From assembly GCF_008079445.1 (NCBI RefSeq), contig NZ_VRYH01000004.1:62001-126000 (forward strand): 64,000 nt of DNA. Reading direction: 5' to 3'. Both the position numbers and the translations under genes were made by a program. Below are positions 17,846-26,833 of the stretch, one piece after another. Below the pieces are notes generated by a model. It was not told the DNA's origin. It searched no databases and saw only the letters and a list, made by a program, of their open reading frames with translations. This stretch comes from Aidingimonas lacisalsi. Lineage in GTDB: Bacteria; Pseudomonadota; Gammaproteobacteria; Pseudomonadales; Halomonadaceae. The first letter of the stretch is position 1; each line of letters begins with the position of its first letter.

Positions 17846-18919
17846 ATGCGTAAATCGTGGTGGGTGTTGATCGGGGTCGTGGCTCTGCTGTGGTTGCTGG
17901 TCAGCCTGGAGCCGATTCTGATGCCTTTTTTCGTCAGTATGATACTGGCGTATCTTGGCGATCCCCTGGCCGATTGGCTGGAAGCCCGCGGTGTGTCGCG
18001 CCGCTTGGCAGTGTCGCTGGTGTTTTTGTTGTTGACGGTGGTCGTCGTGTCGGCCCTGTTGATACTGATCCCGATTCTGGGGCGGCAACTGGGACAACTG
18101 GTCGAGTCGATACCGGGAATTCTCGGCTGGGTGCAATCGACGGTCGTGCCTCGCGTCCAGGCGTTGACGGGGATCGACCTGACGCCTGATATCAACCAGA
18201 TGCGTGATACGATCGTCGAGAATTGGCGAGAAACCGGGACCTTTGCGGCCAATCTACTGGCGCAAGCATCACGCTCCGGCATGGCTCTGTTGGGATGGAT
18301 AGCCAATCTGGCGCTGATTCCGGTCGTGACGTTCTATCTGTTGCTGGACTGGGATCGTCTGACCGCCAGTATTCACGCCTCGTTACCACGGCGTTGGGAA
18401 CCGGAAATCGCCCGGCTCGCCAAGGAGTGTGATGAGGTTCTTGCCGCTTTCCTGCGCGGTCAACTCGTCGTCATGATATGCCTGGGCATCATCTATGCGG
18501 TCGGGTTGAGTCTGTTGGGGGTGCGTTTCGGTGTCTTGATCGGGCTATTGGCAGGATTGGCTAGCATAGTGCCGTATCTGGGGGTGATCGTGGGGATTTC
18601 GGTGGCGGCGGTCGTCGCATTCTTCCAGTTCGGCGATCTGCTGCCCTTGCTTGGGGTCGCTGGGGTGTTTGCGGTTGGCCAATTGGTCGAAAGTACGGTT
18701 CTGCAGCCCAAGTTGTTGGGCGACAGGATTGGCCTGCATCCAGTGGCAGTGATCTTCGCCGTACTGGCCGGCGGCCAGTTGTTCGGTTTTACCGGTGTGC
18801 TGCTGGCATTGCCGGCTGCTGCAATGATCATGGTGGTATTGCGCTACCTGCATGCACACTATAAACACAGTAGTCTCTACGACAATGCCCAACGTCGCCG
18901 AGACGAGGAGTCTTCATGA
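17846..18919 (+). CDS. AI-2E/PerM-family membrane transporter
   Basis: This is a 357-residue PerM (AI-2E transporter) family membrane protein with about eight hydrophobic segments, starting RKSWWVLIGVVALLWLLVSLEPIL. The family's middle extracytoplasmic region lies at about residues 75-155, and the C-terminal half has the conserved glycine/proline pattern VPYLGVIVGI and LVESTVLQPKLLGDRIGLHP. Members export varied solutes; the substrate here cannot be read from sequence. The ATG at 17846 was chosen for its AGGGAG site. Its stop overlaps the hda start (ATGA). Confidence 0.88.
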   Translation: MRKSWWVLIGVVALLWLLVSLEPILMPFFVSMILAYLGDPLADWLEARGVSRRLAVSLVFLLLTVVVVSALLILIPILGRQLGQLVESIPGILGWVQSTVVPRVQALTGIDLTPDINQMRDTIVENWRETGTFAANLLAQASRSGMALLGWIANLALIPVVTFYLLLDWDRLTASIHASLPRRWEPEIARLAKECDEVLAAFLRGQLVVMICLGIIYAVGLSLLGVRFGVLIGLLAGLASIVPYLGVIVGISVAAVVAFFQFGDLLPLLGVAGVFAVGQLVESTVLQPKLLGDRIGLHPVAVIFAVLAGGQLFGFTGVLLALPAAAMIMVVLRYLHAHYKHSSLYDNAQRRRDEESS

Positions 18920-19617
18920 GTCCGGGGCCGGCACAACTGCCATTGGGTGTCAGCATTCGCGATGATGCGACCTTCGACAACTATCTAGCGCACGGCAATG
19001 CCTCATTGGTCGAGACGCTGCGTCGGCAACTCGATGCCGATGGAGAGCCCTTGTTGTTTCTCTGGGGTGGCGAGGATGTCGGGCGCAGTCATCTGCTGCA
19101 GGCCGCCTGTCATGAAGCCAGTTCTCGCGACAGACGCTCCTTGTATCTCCCGCTGGCAGAGCTTTGGCACTTCCCGCCGCACATTCTCGAAGGGCTGGAA
19201 CAACTCGATCTGGTGGCGATAGACGATCTGGAGCGGGTATTGGGTCGACGGCGGTGGGAGGAGTCGCTGTTCCACTGTTTCAATCGCTTGCGAGAGGCGG
19301 GGACGCGATTGGTGATCTCTGCCGATGCATCGCCTCGCCAACTCGCGTTTCAACTCCCCGACCTGGCATCACGCATGAGTTGGGGAATGACGTTCCATGT
19401 ACAACGCCTCGACGATGAAGGACGAGCTCAAGCGCTGAAGTTGCGGGCAGGAGTCCGCGGCATGCAGTTACCGGACGATGTGGCGCGATACATCCTGCAT
19501 CGAGGACCGCGCCGGTTGAGTGCATTGTTCGATGTGCTGGAGACATTGGATAGTGCCTCCTTGTCGGCACAACGCAAGTTGACGATTCCTTTCGTCAAGC
19601 AGGCGCTGGGGTGGTGA
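18916..19617 (+). CDS. hda: Hda, regulatory inactivator of DnaA
   Basis: Hda is a DnaA-related AAA+ protein that, bound to the DNA-loaded sliding clamp, stimulates ATP hydrolysis by DnaA and so prevents re-initiation. The 233 residues include the N-terminal clamp-binding QLPLG (7-11), a P-loop region FLWGGEDVGRSHLLQA, Walker B LVAIDDLERV and the sensor/arginine-finger helices near LASRMSWGMTF. DnaA domain IV is absent, as expected. Translational coupling to the PerM-type permease is common in related genomes. Confidence 0.95.
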   Translation: MSPGPAQLPLGVSIRDDATFDNYLAHGNASLVETLRRQLDADGEPLLFLWGGEDVGRSHLLQAACHEASSRDRRSLYLPLAELWHFPPHILEGLEQLDLVAIDDLERVLGRRRWEESLFHCFNRLREAGTRLVISADASPRQLAFQLPDLASRMSWGMTFHVQRLDDEGRAQALKLRAGVRGMQLPDDVARYILHRGPRRLSALFDVLETLDSASLSAQRKLTIPFVKQALGW

Positions 19618-19632
19618 GTTCGTCCGAGCCCC

Positions 19633-20214
19633 TCAGCGTTGAAGGTTGACTTCTACGGTCTGGCCGTTCCGGACACTGACTTGGTTGATGATGATCCGGG
19701 GGCGGGCGTTGGGCGATGGCTGGATGCTTCCGGAGACATAGAAGTCGCCCCCCGGTAAGCCGTTGACCCTGAAGAAACCACGATCATCGGCTCGCGTACG
19801 GTGAGTATAGGCCCGGGCCCGTGGGTCGGCGGGTTCCACGGCCTTGCCGGCCAGCGCCATTTCGGCGGCCTCGGCCGAATAGGTCGTGACGGGAGCGATG
19901 GAGATCGCCGCACCGGAGCCGTATTTCACGCCTGAAGGGGTAGAGAGAGCAATACGCCCCGTGATTGTGGCATTGCCGGTTTTTTCCAGAGCGGCATATT
20001 CGTCCTCCGGGAACGCGACTTGCCGCTCTACGCGGTCCGTTTCCCTGGGGCGTGGTGTCGTTTCCGATTCGCGTTCGGTATCCTTGGCTTCCTCGCCGGC
20101 TTCAATGACTTCGACACGACGGGGAGAGCGTTCTCCCCAGGGATCGACTGCCTGGCATCCGCCCATCAACACGCCGAATGTCATGATCCATGCCACATTG
20201 ATGGCGATTTTCAT
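19633..20214 (-). CDS. Lipoprotein with carboxypeptidase-regulatory-like domain
   Basis: From the ATG at 20214, preceded by AGGAGG, this is a 192-residue predicted lipoprotein with lipobox LMGGC (Cys20). A charged Glu/Arg/Thr-rich linker (about 25-70) leads to a beta-sandwich with the carboxypeptidase-regulatory pattern ATITGRIAL ... DDRGFFRVNGLPGGDFYVSG. The function is not known. It starts 14 bases after the diguanylate cyclase gene and probably shares its transcript, so an envelope role under c-di-GMP influence is possible. Confidence 0.7.
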   Translation of the reverse strand: MKIAINVAWIMTFGVLMGGCQAVDPWGERSPRRVEVIEAGEEAKDTERESETTPRPRETDRVERQVAFPEDEYAALEKTGNATITGRIALSTPSGVKYGSGAAISIAPVTTYSAEAAEMALAGKAVEPADPRARAYTHRTRADDRGFFRVNGLPGGDFYVSGSIQPSPNARPRIIINQVSVRNGQTVEVNLQR

Positions 20215-20227
20215 GCTGCCTCCTGGC

Positions 20228-21259
20228 TCAGATGGAGTGGTCGTCCGGTTCACTCGTTTCCACTTCGATACGGTTACGTCCATTGCGCTTGGCAGCTAAC
20301 AGTAATGCGTCGGCGCGCTGCACGAGAGCGTCCAATTGATCATCTTCGGGGCGCCTGGCGGTGATGCCGATACTGATTGTGCGCCGAGTGCGGTCGCCTT
20401 CGTGTAGCGATCGGCACAGGCGTTCCGCCGTTTCACGTGCCCCGGGTAACGACGTTTCCGGCATGACGATCAGAAATTCATCGCCGCCATAGCGGCCAAC
20501 GAGGTCGCAATCGCGTACCGTGCCGACGATCATGTCGGCGATGTCCCGCAAGGCCTCATCTCCTGCCGCATGTCCATTATGGTCGTTGATGGTCTTGAAG
20601 TCATCGATATCCAGCATGAGCAGGCATAGCGGCAGTGCGTAGCGTTGGGCACGGCGCAATTCGATATCGGCCAGATGAACGAGATGGCGTCGGTTATACG
20701 TATTGGTGAGATGGTCGTGAGTCGCCAGGTGGGTGAGTTGCTGGTTGACCTCCATCAGTTCGGCAGTGCGCTCGGCGACACGATGTTCGAGTTCCAGGTT
20801 ATGTCGTTCCAGGGCATGTCTGGCGAGATGCAGTTCGGTCAGGTTCTGCGCGACGCCAAATAGGTGCGCAATGTTGCCTTGACAATCATTGATCGGGACC
20901 AACAAGGTCAGCCAGTGGCCGCTGCGGTGAACGCCATCCGGGCCGATGTAGATCCCTTTTTGCTCGTAGCGAATCGGGCGGCCTTCGGCGACGCAGCGAG
21001 CGTAATTGGCAATGACATCATCGGCGGTCGGGGATGGCAGCAACTCCTCGATACGCTTGCCCGTGCAGTTGGTATCGTGGCCCAAGGTGGCTTGTTGTGC
21101 CGGATTGACGGCTTCAATGATGAAGTCCCGCGAACCTTCGACCCGAATGATGAACATGTGTTCGGGGAAATGCTCCCATAGGTGCTTGACGAACAGTATT
21201 CCCGAGCTGTTGTCGAGCAGCCGGAGGATATCCGTTTGTAGTTGGGGATCGGTATCCAT
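20228..21259 (-). CDS. PAS-GGDEF diguanylate cyclase
   Basis: This gene makes cyclic di-GMP from two GTP. The 343-residue protein has a PAS domain (about 25-145, FPEHMFIIRVEGSRDFI ... HLFGVAQNLTELHLARHAL), a coiled-coil linker (about 145-178) and a GGDEF domain. The active site GGDEF is at 258-262 and the inhibitory I-site RDCD at 249-252, exactly five residues ahead, so product inhibition is expected. There is no membrane helix, so sensing is cytoplasmic through the PAS fold; the ligand is unknown. An AGGAG site precedes the start. Confidence 0.93.
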   Translation of the reverse strand: MDTDPQLQTDILRLLDNSSGILFVKHLWEHFPEHMFIIRVEGSRDFIIEAVNPAQQATLGHDTNCTGKRIEELLPSPTADDVIANYARCVAEGRPIRYEQKGIYIGPDGVHRSGHWLTLLVPINDCQGNIAHLFGVAQNLTELHLARHALERHNLELEHRVAERTAELMEVNQQLTHLATHDHLTNTYNRRHLVHLADIELRRAQRYALPLCLLMLDIDDFKTINDHNGHAAGDEALRDIADMIVGTVRDCDLVGRYGGDEFLIVMPETSLPGARETAERLCRSLHEGDRTRRTISIGITARRPEDDQLDALVQRADALLLAAKRNGRNRIEVETSEPDDHSI

Positions 21260-21392
21260 AGGCGGTTCTCCTTGAATGGCGCCTACCTTGCAGTATCGCA
21301 GGCGTTGCGCTTCTTTGGTCGTGATGTTGTCAACGGCCTAAGTCCACTAGCTGGAATCGACTACGATGCGGATTCACCATAGGAGGGTCGTC

Positions 21393-21437
21393 ATGCGCTT
21401 GCAGTATGATTTTCCTCATTTTCGGAGAGTCACTTGA
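21393..21437 (+). CDS. Possible 14-codon leader peptide upstream of fumC
   Basis: AGGAGG followed six bases later by ATG opens a 14-codon frame (MRLQYDFPHFRRVT) ending in TGA, 100 bases before fumC. The ribosome site is as strong as any in the window, which is unusual for a chance frame. It may be a leader peptide or a remnant. The rest of the 278-base gap shows no clear terminator or -35/-10 pair. Confidence 0.3.
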   Translation: MRLQYDFPHFRRVT

Positions 21438-21537
21438 AAGTCGTGCGGGTAAGCGCAACCTTCACAGAATGGGTACGTAGCGAAGGCGCCGATGGGGTCG
21501 CCGGGCGCCGTGGACGGTAAATCGATAGGAGGCAGTC

Positions 21538-22917
21538 ATGAACGATACTCGGATTGAACGCGACAGCATGGGTGAGCTGGAAGTGCCGTCCAATGCACTC
21601 TATGGCGCTCAAACGCAACGTGCCGTGAATAACTTTCCCGTCAGTGGGCAGGCCATGCCCACTCGCTTCGTTCATGCCATTGCGCGGATCAAGCTCGCTG
21701 CTGCCGAAGTGAATGCCGAGCTGGGATTGTTGGATGGTGACCGCGCCGAGGCAATCATCGGCGCAGCCCGTGACATCCTGAATGGCTGCCATGACGACCA
21801 GTTTCCCATCGATGTCTTTCAAACGGGGTCGGGGACGTCGAGCAACATGAACGTCAACGAAGTGATCGCGCATCTGGCGTCGCGGAAAGGCGTGGAAGTC
21901 GGCCCCAACGATCATGTGAACATGGGCCAGTCGAGCAACGACGTCATTCCGACGGCGATTCATCTCTCGGCGTCACTGGCAATCAAGGACGAGTTGCTGC
22001 CGGCATTGAGGCACTTGCGGTCGGTCATCGACACTCGGGCGGAGTCGCTGGATGCCGTGGTCAAAACGGGGCGAACGCACTTGATGGATGCCATGCCGGT
22101 ACGCATGAGCCAAGAGCTGAATGGCTGGGCCAGTCAGGTTGGGCAGGCAATAGAGCGCTTCGAAGAATGCCAGGGACGCTTGAATCGGTTGGCGCAAGGC
22201 GGTACGGCGGTCGGTACCGGTATCAACGCGCACCCGGAATTCGCTCAACGCATGGCTGAGGCGCTGGGGCGTCAAACGGGGTTGTCGCTGGCCAGCAATG
22301 ACAGTTTCTTTGCCAGTTTGTCGTCGCAGGACACTGCGGTGGAGCTCTCGGGCCATTTGCGTGGCTATGCCTGTACGGTGATGAAAATTGCCAACGATCT
22401 TCGTTGGATGAACTCCGGGCCATTGGCAGGATTGGGAGAGATAGAGCTGGAAGCGCTTCAACCCGGCAGTTCCATCATGCCCGGCAAGGTCAATCCCGTC
22501 ATCCCTGAATCCGCCGCTCAGGCTGCCGCTCAGGTCATGGGGCTGGATAGTGCCATCACCGTGGCCGGTCAGAGCGGTAATTTCCAACTCAACGTCATGC
22601 TGCCGCTAGTCGCGAACAACGTGCTGTCGTCATTGACGTTGATGACTCAAACCAGTCATTTGCTGGCTGACCGGGCCATTGCGACCTTCAAGGTACGCAA
22701 GGAAAACCTCGAGGCCCCCTTGTCACGTAATCCGATCCTGGTGACCGCGCTGAATTCGGTCATTGGTTACGATGCCGCGGCAGCGATCGCCAAGAAAGCC
22801 TACCAGGCGGGTAGGCCGATTCTGGATGTGGCCGACGAAGAAACGGAGCTCGATAGAGAGGAACTCGAGCGTCTACTCGATCCTGTTCAGTTGACGCAAG
22901 GCGGCATTCCCGAGTAA
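21538..22917 (+). CDS. fumC: Class II fumarate hydratase
   Basis: FumC is the iron-independent, oxidant-resistant fumarase that hydrates fumarate to L-malate in the TCA cycle. The 459 residues match the family, with TGSGTSSNMNVNEVIA, the GRTHLMDAMPV active-site histidine region and the superfamily signature GSSIMPGKVNPV. A GGAGG site precedes the ATG. It stands alone, with a neighbouring diguanylate cyclase on the opposite strand and a convergent EEP hydrolase. Separation from aspA and argH is clear from length and motif context. Confidence 0.97.
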   Translation: MNDTRIERDSMGELEVPSNALYGAQTQRAVNNFPVSGQAMPTRFVHAIARIKLAAAEVNAELGLLDGDRAEAIIGAARDILNGCHDDQFPIDVFQTGSGTSSNMNVNEVIAHLASRKGVEVGPNDHVNMGQSSNDVIPTAIHLSASLAIKDELLPALRHLRSVIDTRAESLDAVVKTGRTHLMDAMPVRMSQELNGWASQVGQAIERFEECQGRLNRLAQGGTAVGTGINAHPEFAQRMAEALGRQTGLSLASNDSFFASLSSQDTAVELSGHLRGYACTVMKIANDLRWMNSGPLAGLGEIELEALQPGSSIMPGKVNPVIPESAAQAAAQVMGLDSAITVAGQSGNFQLNVMLPLVANNVLSSLTLMTQTSHLLADRAIATFKVRKENLEAPLSRNPILVTALNSVIGYDAAAAIAKKAYQAGRPILDVADEETELDREELERLLDPVQLTQGGIPE

Positions 22918-22939
22918 TGAATTCGTCGCCTGGAGAGTG

Positions 22940-24004
22940 TCAGGACGTCTGGTCGCGAGCCTGCGCTTCATCGATGGTATCGTTCGCATCCTGACGCTCT
23001 TCAGGGGCCGCTTCCGGGGGATCGTGTTCTTCGGCACGTGATGGCCGGTAGCAGAAGGTCGTGAGTATCGGGAAATGGTCCGATCCGATACTGGCGAGGC
23101 GCCGTATCGATACCAGGGTGAATTCTTCGCTGACGAACACATGATCCAGTGGCCAGCGCAACAACGGGTAATTGGCGTGAAACGTACTGTACATGCCACG
23201 GCCACGACGAGGATCCAGCATGCCGCTAACGCGGCAGAATAGCCGAGTCGAGCGTGACCAGGCGACATCGTTGAGGTCGCCGGCGACCAGCGACGGTTCG
23301 CCTGACCGGTGGATCTCCTTGCCGACCAACAACAACTCGGCATCGCGCCACAACGACTCTTCGCTTTCATTGGGTGCTGGCGGGCGGGGGTGAAGCGCAT
23401 GTAGCTTGAAGCGATGTCCGCTTGGCAGTTGCACCCAGGCGTGCATCGAGGGTATGTCCTCTTGTATCAGCCACTCGATCCGTGGCTCATCCAAAGGTAG
23501 ACGCGAATAAAGGTGCATGCCGTACAGGTTGTCCAGCGGCATTTTCAGCGAGTATGGGTAATCCTTATCGAGTACTGGATCGAGTTGCTGTTGCCACCAG
23601 CCGTCACTCTCCAGCGTCAAGACGATATCCGGTGAGTGGCGTTGTATCAGTTCGATGAGCGCTTGAGATCGTCGGTTCGTTGTCAGAACGTTGGCGATCA
23701 GTAACGTGACATGGCGATCGCCGTCACCATGTTCGGCGTCTTTGACCTGCGTAGGCCATAGTCGCGTCCAGGGGAGGATGCGATAGCCTTGAATGAGCAG
23801 CACGATCAGACACGCGATGACGACGGGCAACTGCCAGTCGGAGGCGATTATCAACGACCCGATGAGTGTCAGTAGTGCGAGACCGGCAATCTGCAGGCGA
23901 GGGAACTCACAGGCACGTATCCACCAGGCATGCAAGGGCAGCTTGGCCAGCAATGTGGCCGCTAACAGGCCGGTTGCCACAGAGGCGAGAAATAGTCCAA
24001 CCAT
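22940..24004 (-). CDS. Membrane-anchored endonuclease/exonuclease/phosphatase-family protein
   Basis: The 354 residues start with three hydrophobic helices (about 1-22, 36-55, 58-75), then an EEP-fold domain (about 98-315). Recognisable pieces are LLIANVLTTNRRSQALIELI, DIVLTLESDGWW with the metal-binding Glu, the VAGDLNDVAWS Asp/Asn motif and the terminal GSDHFPI His. A charged tail follows. Family members with this layout are usually annotated as hypothetical phosphodiesterases; the substrate is not known. The active site probably faces the periplasm. It converges on fumC. Confidence 0.82.
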   Translation of the reverse strand: MVGLFLASVATGLLAATLLAKLPLHAWWIRACEFPRLQIAGLALLTLIGSLIIASDWQLPVVIACLIVLLIQGYRILPWTRLWPTQVKDAEHGDGDRHVTLLIANVLTTNRRSQALIELIQRHSPDIVLTLESDGWWQQQLDPVLDKDYPYSLKMPLDNLYGMHLYSRLPLDEPRIEWLIQEDIPSMHAWVQLPSGHRFKLHALHPRPPAPNESEESLWRDAELLLVGKEIHRSGEPSLVAGDLNDVAWSRSTRLFCRVSGMLDPRRGRGMYSTFHANYPLLRWPLDHVFVSEEFTLVSIRRLASIGSDHFPILTTFCYRPSRAEEHDPPEAAPEERQDANDTIDEAQARDQTS

Positions 24005-24032
24005 GCTGCGACCTCCCTGTCTCCCTCTTCAA

Positions 24033-24791
24033 TCAGGCAATGTGGAGGGCGACGTCATTGGTTTCCAGTAGGTGGATCAAACTATCCGGTGGCTGACGGT
24101 CAGTGAACAACGCATCGAGTTGCGCAACATTGCCTTGGCGAACGACGGGGTTGCGATGGAACTTCGAATGATCCGCGGCCAGAAACACTTGTCGTGAGTT
24201 GTGAATGATCGCCTGGGCGACTCGTACTTCCTGGTAGTCGAATTCCAGCAGCGAGCCGTCTTCATCGATGCCACTGATGCCGATAATGCCATAGTCGACC
24301 TTGAACTGGTTGATGAAATCGATGGTCGCTTCGCCGATGATACCACCGTCACGTGAACGAACCTGGCCGCCGGCCACGATGACATTGAAGTCGTCATTGT
24401 GTTGGAGAATGGCAGCGACATTGAGGTTGTTGGTAATGACTTCCAGGCCTCGATGGTGGCGCAGGGCTTCGGCCACGACTTCATTGCTGGTACCGATATT
24501 GATGAACAACGACGAGTCGTTCGGGACCTTCGATGCCAACAAGGCCGCGATTCGTTGTTTCGCTTCGAGGTTCAAGGCCTTGCGGGTATGGTAGGACGTG
24601 TTGACGGTGCTGGATTCCAGCCCGGCTCCACCATGAACGCGTCGGATCAACCCTTCATTGGCAAGTGCATTCAGGTCGCGGCGAATCGTCTGGGGCGTCA
24701 CGACAAAGTGGGACGTCAGTTGTTCAATGGATGCATACCCTTGGCGCCGGACAAGATCGACAATGGATTCCTGGCGTTCCTGCTGTGTCAT
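24033..24791 (-). CDS. glpR: DeoR-family glycerol-3-phosphate regulon repressor
   Basis: GlpR represses glycerol catabolism genes until glycerol-3-phosphate binds. The 252 residues have the DeoR N-terminal helix-turn-helix (about 5-57, SIEQLTSHFVVTPQTIRRDLN) and the sugar-phosphate binding domain (NIGTSNEVVAEAL, NNLNVAAIL, GGQVRSRDGGIIG). A GAGGAG ribosome site precedes it. It is divergent from glpK with half-sites of the AAACGA type in between, which supports the assignment over other DeoR members. Confidence 0.92.
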   Translation of the reverse strand: MTQQERQESIVDLVRRQGYASIEQLTSHFVVTPQTIRRDLNALANEGLIRRVHGGAGLESSTVNTSYHTRKALNLEAKQRIAALLASKVPNDSSLFINIGTSNEVVAEALRHHRGLEVITNNLNVAAILQHNDDFNVIVAGGQVRSRDGGIIGEATIDFINQFKVDYGIIGISGIDEDGSLLEFDYQEVRVAQAIIHNSRQVFLAADHSKFHRNPVVRQGNVAQLDALFTDRQPPDSLIHLLETNDVALHIA

Positions 24792-24902
24792 ATCGTCTCC
24801 TCGTTAGCCATTGTCCCGATTGGTCGCCAAGCTGTTATACGACCATGGTGGTAGGCAATCGGCGCACCGATCGATTGAGCGCTTGTCGCTGCTGGTTTAG
24901 TC

Positions 24903-24962
24903 TCGTTTATCGAAAACGAACATCATGATAGCAAAAACGAAAATAAAACGTGTAAAAGCGAA
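24903..24962. promoter_or_regulatory. GlpR operator region upstream of glpK
   Basis: TCGTTT-ATCGA-AAACGA (24903-24919) is a dyad, followed by further AAAACGA-like half-sites at about 24934, 24944 and AAAGCGAA at 24955-24962. The core GTTTATCGAAA recurs, inverted, upstream of glpS. A possible promoter TTGTCG (24883) with TTTATC (24906), spacing 17, would be covered by the dyad, which suits repression. Confidence 0.6.
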
Positions 24963-25005
24963 AGTCGCATACATGCACGCCCCGATAACCACCGAGGATT
25001 AGACC

Positions 25006-26487
25006 ATGGCTTCGTATCTGCTTGCCATCGATCAGGGTACCACCAGCACTCGAGCGATCCTGTTTGATCGTGACGCCAATGTCGTCGGTGCGGCTCAACG
25101 AGAGTTCACCCAATACTTCCCTCAGGATGGTTGGGTAGAGCACGATGCTGAAGACATCTGGTCCTCGGTCGTTGCCACGTGTCGAGAGGTATTGAAGGCT
25201 CAAGGTGTCAGCGCCGACGAACTGGGCGGAATCGGTATCACCAATCAACGCGAGACATCATTGATCTGGGACCGCGATACCGGGGAGGTACTGCATCCTG
25301 CCATCGTCTGGCAGGATCGCCGTACCGCGGATGCTTGCAAAGCACTGAGGGATGCCGGGCATGGCGACTGGGTGCAGTCGCGTACCGGTTTGTTGATCGA
25401 TCCGTATTTTTCGGCGACCAAGCTGGCCTGGATGCTCGATCATGTCAACGGGGCGCGGGAGCGCGCCGAACGTGGCGAACTCGCCTTCGGTACCGTGGAC
25501 ACTTTTCTCATCTGGCGGCTGACGGGAGGGCGTGTCCATGCGACCGATGCGACCAATGCGTCACGCACGGCCATGTTCAATATTCATACCCAGCAGTGGG
25601 ATGGCGAGTTACTGAGGCTGTTCGATATCCCCGCCAGTCTGTTGCCCGAGGTCAAGGATTCCAGTGACGATTTCGGTCGCGTCGACACTCAGTGGTTGGG
25701 AAGCGACATCCCCATTGCCGGTGTTGCGGGCGATCAGCAGGCGGCGCTCGTCGGGCAGGCGTGTTTCGAGCCTGGTATGGGCAAGAGCACCTACGGGACA
25801 GGGTGCTTCATGATCCTCAATACGGGGCAGCGTGCCGAAACGTCCCGCAACCGGCTGCTTACCACCGTAGGTTATCGCCTCAATGGGGAGACGACCTATG
25901 CGATGGAGGGCAGCATTTTCGTTGCCGGAGCCACCGTGCAGTGGATGCGTGATGGCCTCAAGTTATTTGCCGAGGCGGCGGATACTGAAACGCTGGCGCA
26001 ACAGACGCGTAGCGGCCACAGCGTCTATCTCGTACCTGCCTTCACCGGACTGGGGGCACCCCATTGGGACCCTCAGGCTCGCGGCGCCATTTTCGGTTTG
26101 ACGCGGGATACCGGTATTGCCGAGATCGTGGCGGCGGGCCTGCAGGCCGTTTGTTACCAGACGCGTGACTTGCAGGTATGCATGAACGATGATATTTCAG
26201 TCAACACCGGGACCCTACGCGTCGACGGCGGCATGGTCAGCAACAACTGGGTCATGCAGTTTCTGGCCGATATGCTGGGTGTACCTGTCGATCGGCCGAC
26301 GGTATTGGAAACGACTGCGTTAGGCGCCGCCTATCTGGCGGGGTTGCATATCGGCTGGTATCGCAACCTTGATGAGATCGCCGGTCTATGGCGTTGCGAG
26401 CGTACCTTCACACCACGGATGCCGGAGTCGGAACGCGAGACGTTGTATCGAGGCTGGTTGGATGCGGTTGAACGCGTCAAATGCTGA
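25006..26487 (+). CDS. glpK: Glycerol kinase
   Basis: GlpK phosphorylates glycerol with ATP to glycerol-3-phosphate, trapping it in the cell. The 493-residue FGGY-family protein has [17 protein letters not shown] at the N-terminus, the glycerol-site segments QRETS and [26 protein letters not shown], and the C-terminal [17 protein letters not shown]. It is divergent from glpR and lies about 9 kb from the glycerol transporter and glpD. No glpF permease gene adjoins it, unlike E. coli and Pseudomonas. Confidence 0.97.
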   Translation: MASYLLAIDQGTTSTRAILFDRDANVVGAAQREFTQYFPQDGWVEHDAEDIWSSVVATCREVLKAQGVSADELGGIGITNQRETSLIWDRDTGEVLHPAIVWQDRRTADACKALRDAGHGDWVQSRTGLLIDPYFSATKLAWMLDHVNGARERAERGELAFGTVDTFLIWRLTGGRVHATDATNASRTAMFNIHTQQWDGELLRLFDIPASLLPEVKDSSDDFGRVDTQWLGSDIPIAGVAGDQQAALVGQACFEPGMGKSTYGTGCFMILNTGQRAETSRNRLLTTVGYRLNGETTYAMEGSIFVAGATVQWMRDGLKLFAEAADTETLAQQTRSGHSVYLVPAFTGLGAPHWDPQARGAIFGLTRDTGIAEIVAAGLQAVCYQTRDLQVCMNDDISVNTGTLRVDGGMVSNNWVMQFLADMLGVPVDRPTVLETTALGAAYLAGLHIGWYRNLDEIAGLWRCERTFTPRMPESERETLYRGWLDAVERVKC

Positions 26488-26497
26488 CGAGCAGGTC

Positions 26498-26525
26498 TTG
26501 CATTCATGGGGTGAATCCGTAAAAT
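26498..26525 (+). promoter_or_regulatory. Promoter of the tRNA-Val pair
   Basis: TTGCAT (26498-26503) and TAAAAT (26520-26525), 16 bases apart, lie just after glpK. The sequence after the -10 box, ACGCACCCG, is a GC-rich discriminator typical of stringently controlled stable-RNA promoters. The first tRNA begins about 36 bases after the -10 box. Confidence 0.55.
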
Positions 26526-26561
26526 ACGCACCCGTTGTCATAGTGAACAATGAGATGGAAT

Positions 26562-26638
26562 AGGACCATAGCTCAGTTGGTTAGAGCGCCACGTTGACAT
26601 CGTGGAGGTCAGCGGTTCAAATCCGCTTGGTCCTACCA
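26562..26638 (+). tRNA. tRNA-Val (GAC anticodon), first copy
   Basis: A 77-base gene folds as a full cloverleaf: acceptor AGGACCA paired with TGGTCCT, D arm with AGCTCAGTTGGTTAGAGC, anticodon stem CCACG/CGTGG with loop TTGACAT giving GAC, and T arm AGCGG-TTCAAAT-CCGCT. CCA is encoded. It reads valine codons GUC and GUU. Confidence 0.97.
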
Positions 26639-26670
26639 AGTTTCCATTCTCGGTTTGGCAACCGTAATAA

Positions 26671-26747
26671 AGGACCATAGCTCAGTTGGTTAGAGCGCCA
26701 CGTTGACATCGTGGAGGTCAGCGGTTCAAATCCGCTTGGTCCTACCA
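26671..26747 (+). tRNA. tRNA-Val (GAC anticodon), second identical copy
   Basis: This is base-for-base identical to the copy 109 bases upstream over all 77 positions, including encoded CCA; the 32-base spacer is unrelated to flanking sequence. A hairpin terminator follows, so both are probably processed from one transcript. Confidence 0.97.
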
Positions 26748-26755
26748 GACATGGA

Positions 26756-26790
26756 AGCACCTCGTGGCCTTCGCTGCGGGGTGCTTTTTT
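26756..26790 (+). terminator. Intrinsic terminator of the tRNA operon
   Basis: AGCACC (26756-26761) pairs with GGTGCT (26780-26785) with additional partly paired bases in the loop, followed by a run of six T. It starts nine bases after the second tRNA. The leftward msrC gene ends about 45 bases further on. Confidence 0.8.
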
Positions 26791-26833
26791 ATTGCCTATT
26801 GATTCAGGACATGGATTCACGGCGAAGTCACCG

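Noticed and set aside
26562-26747. tRNA-Val pair as a mobile-element attachment site
   Set aside because: No integrase, no partial tRNA repeat and no foreign-looking genes nearby.
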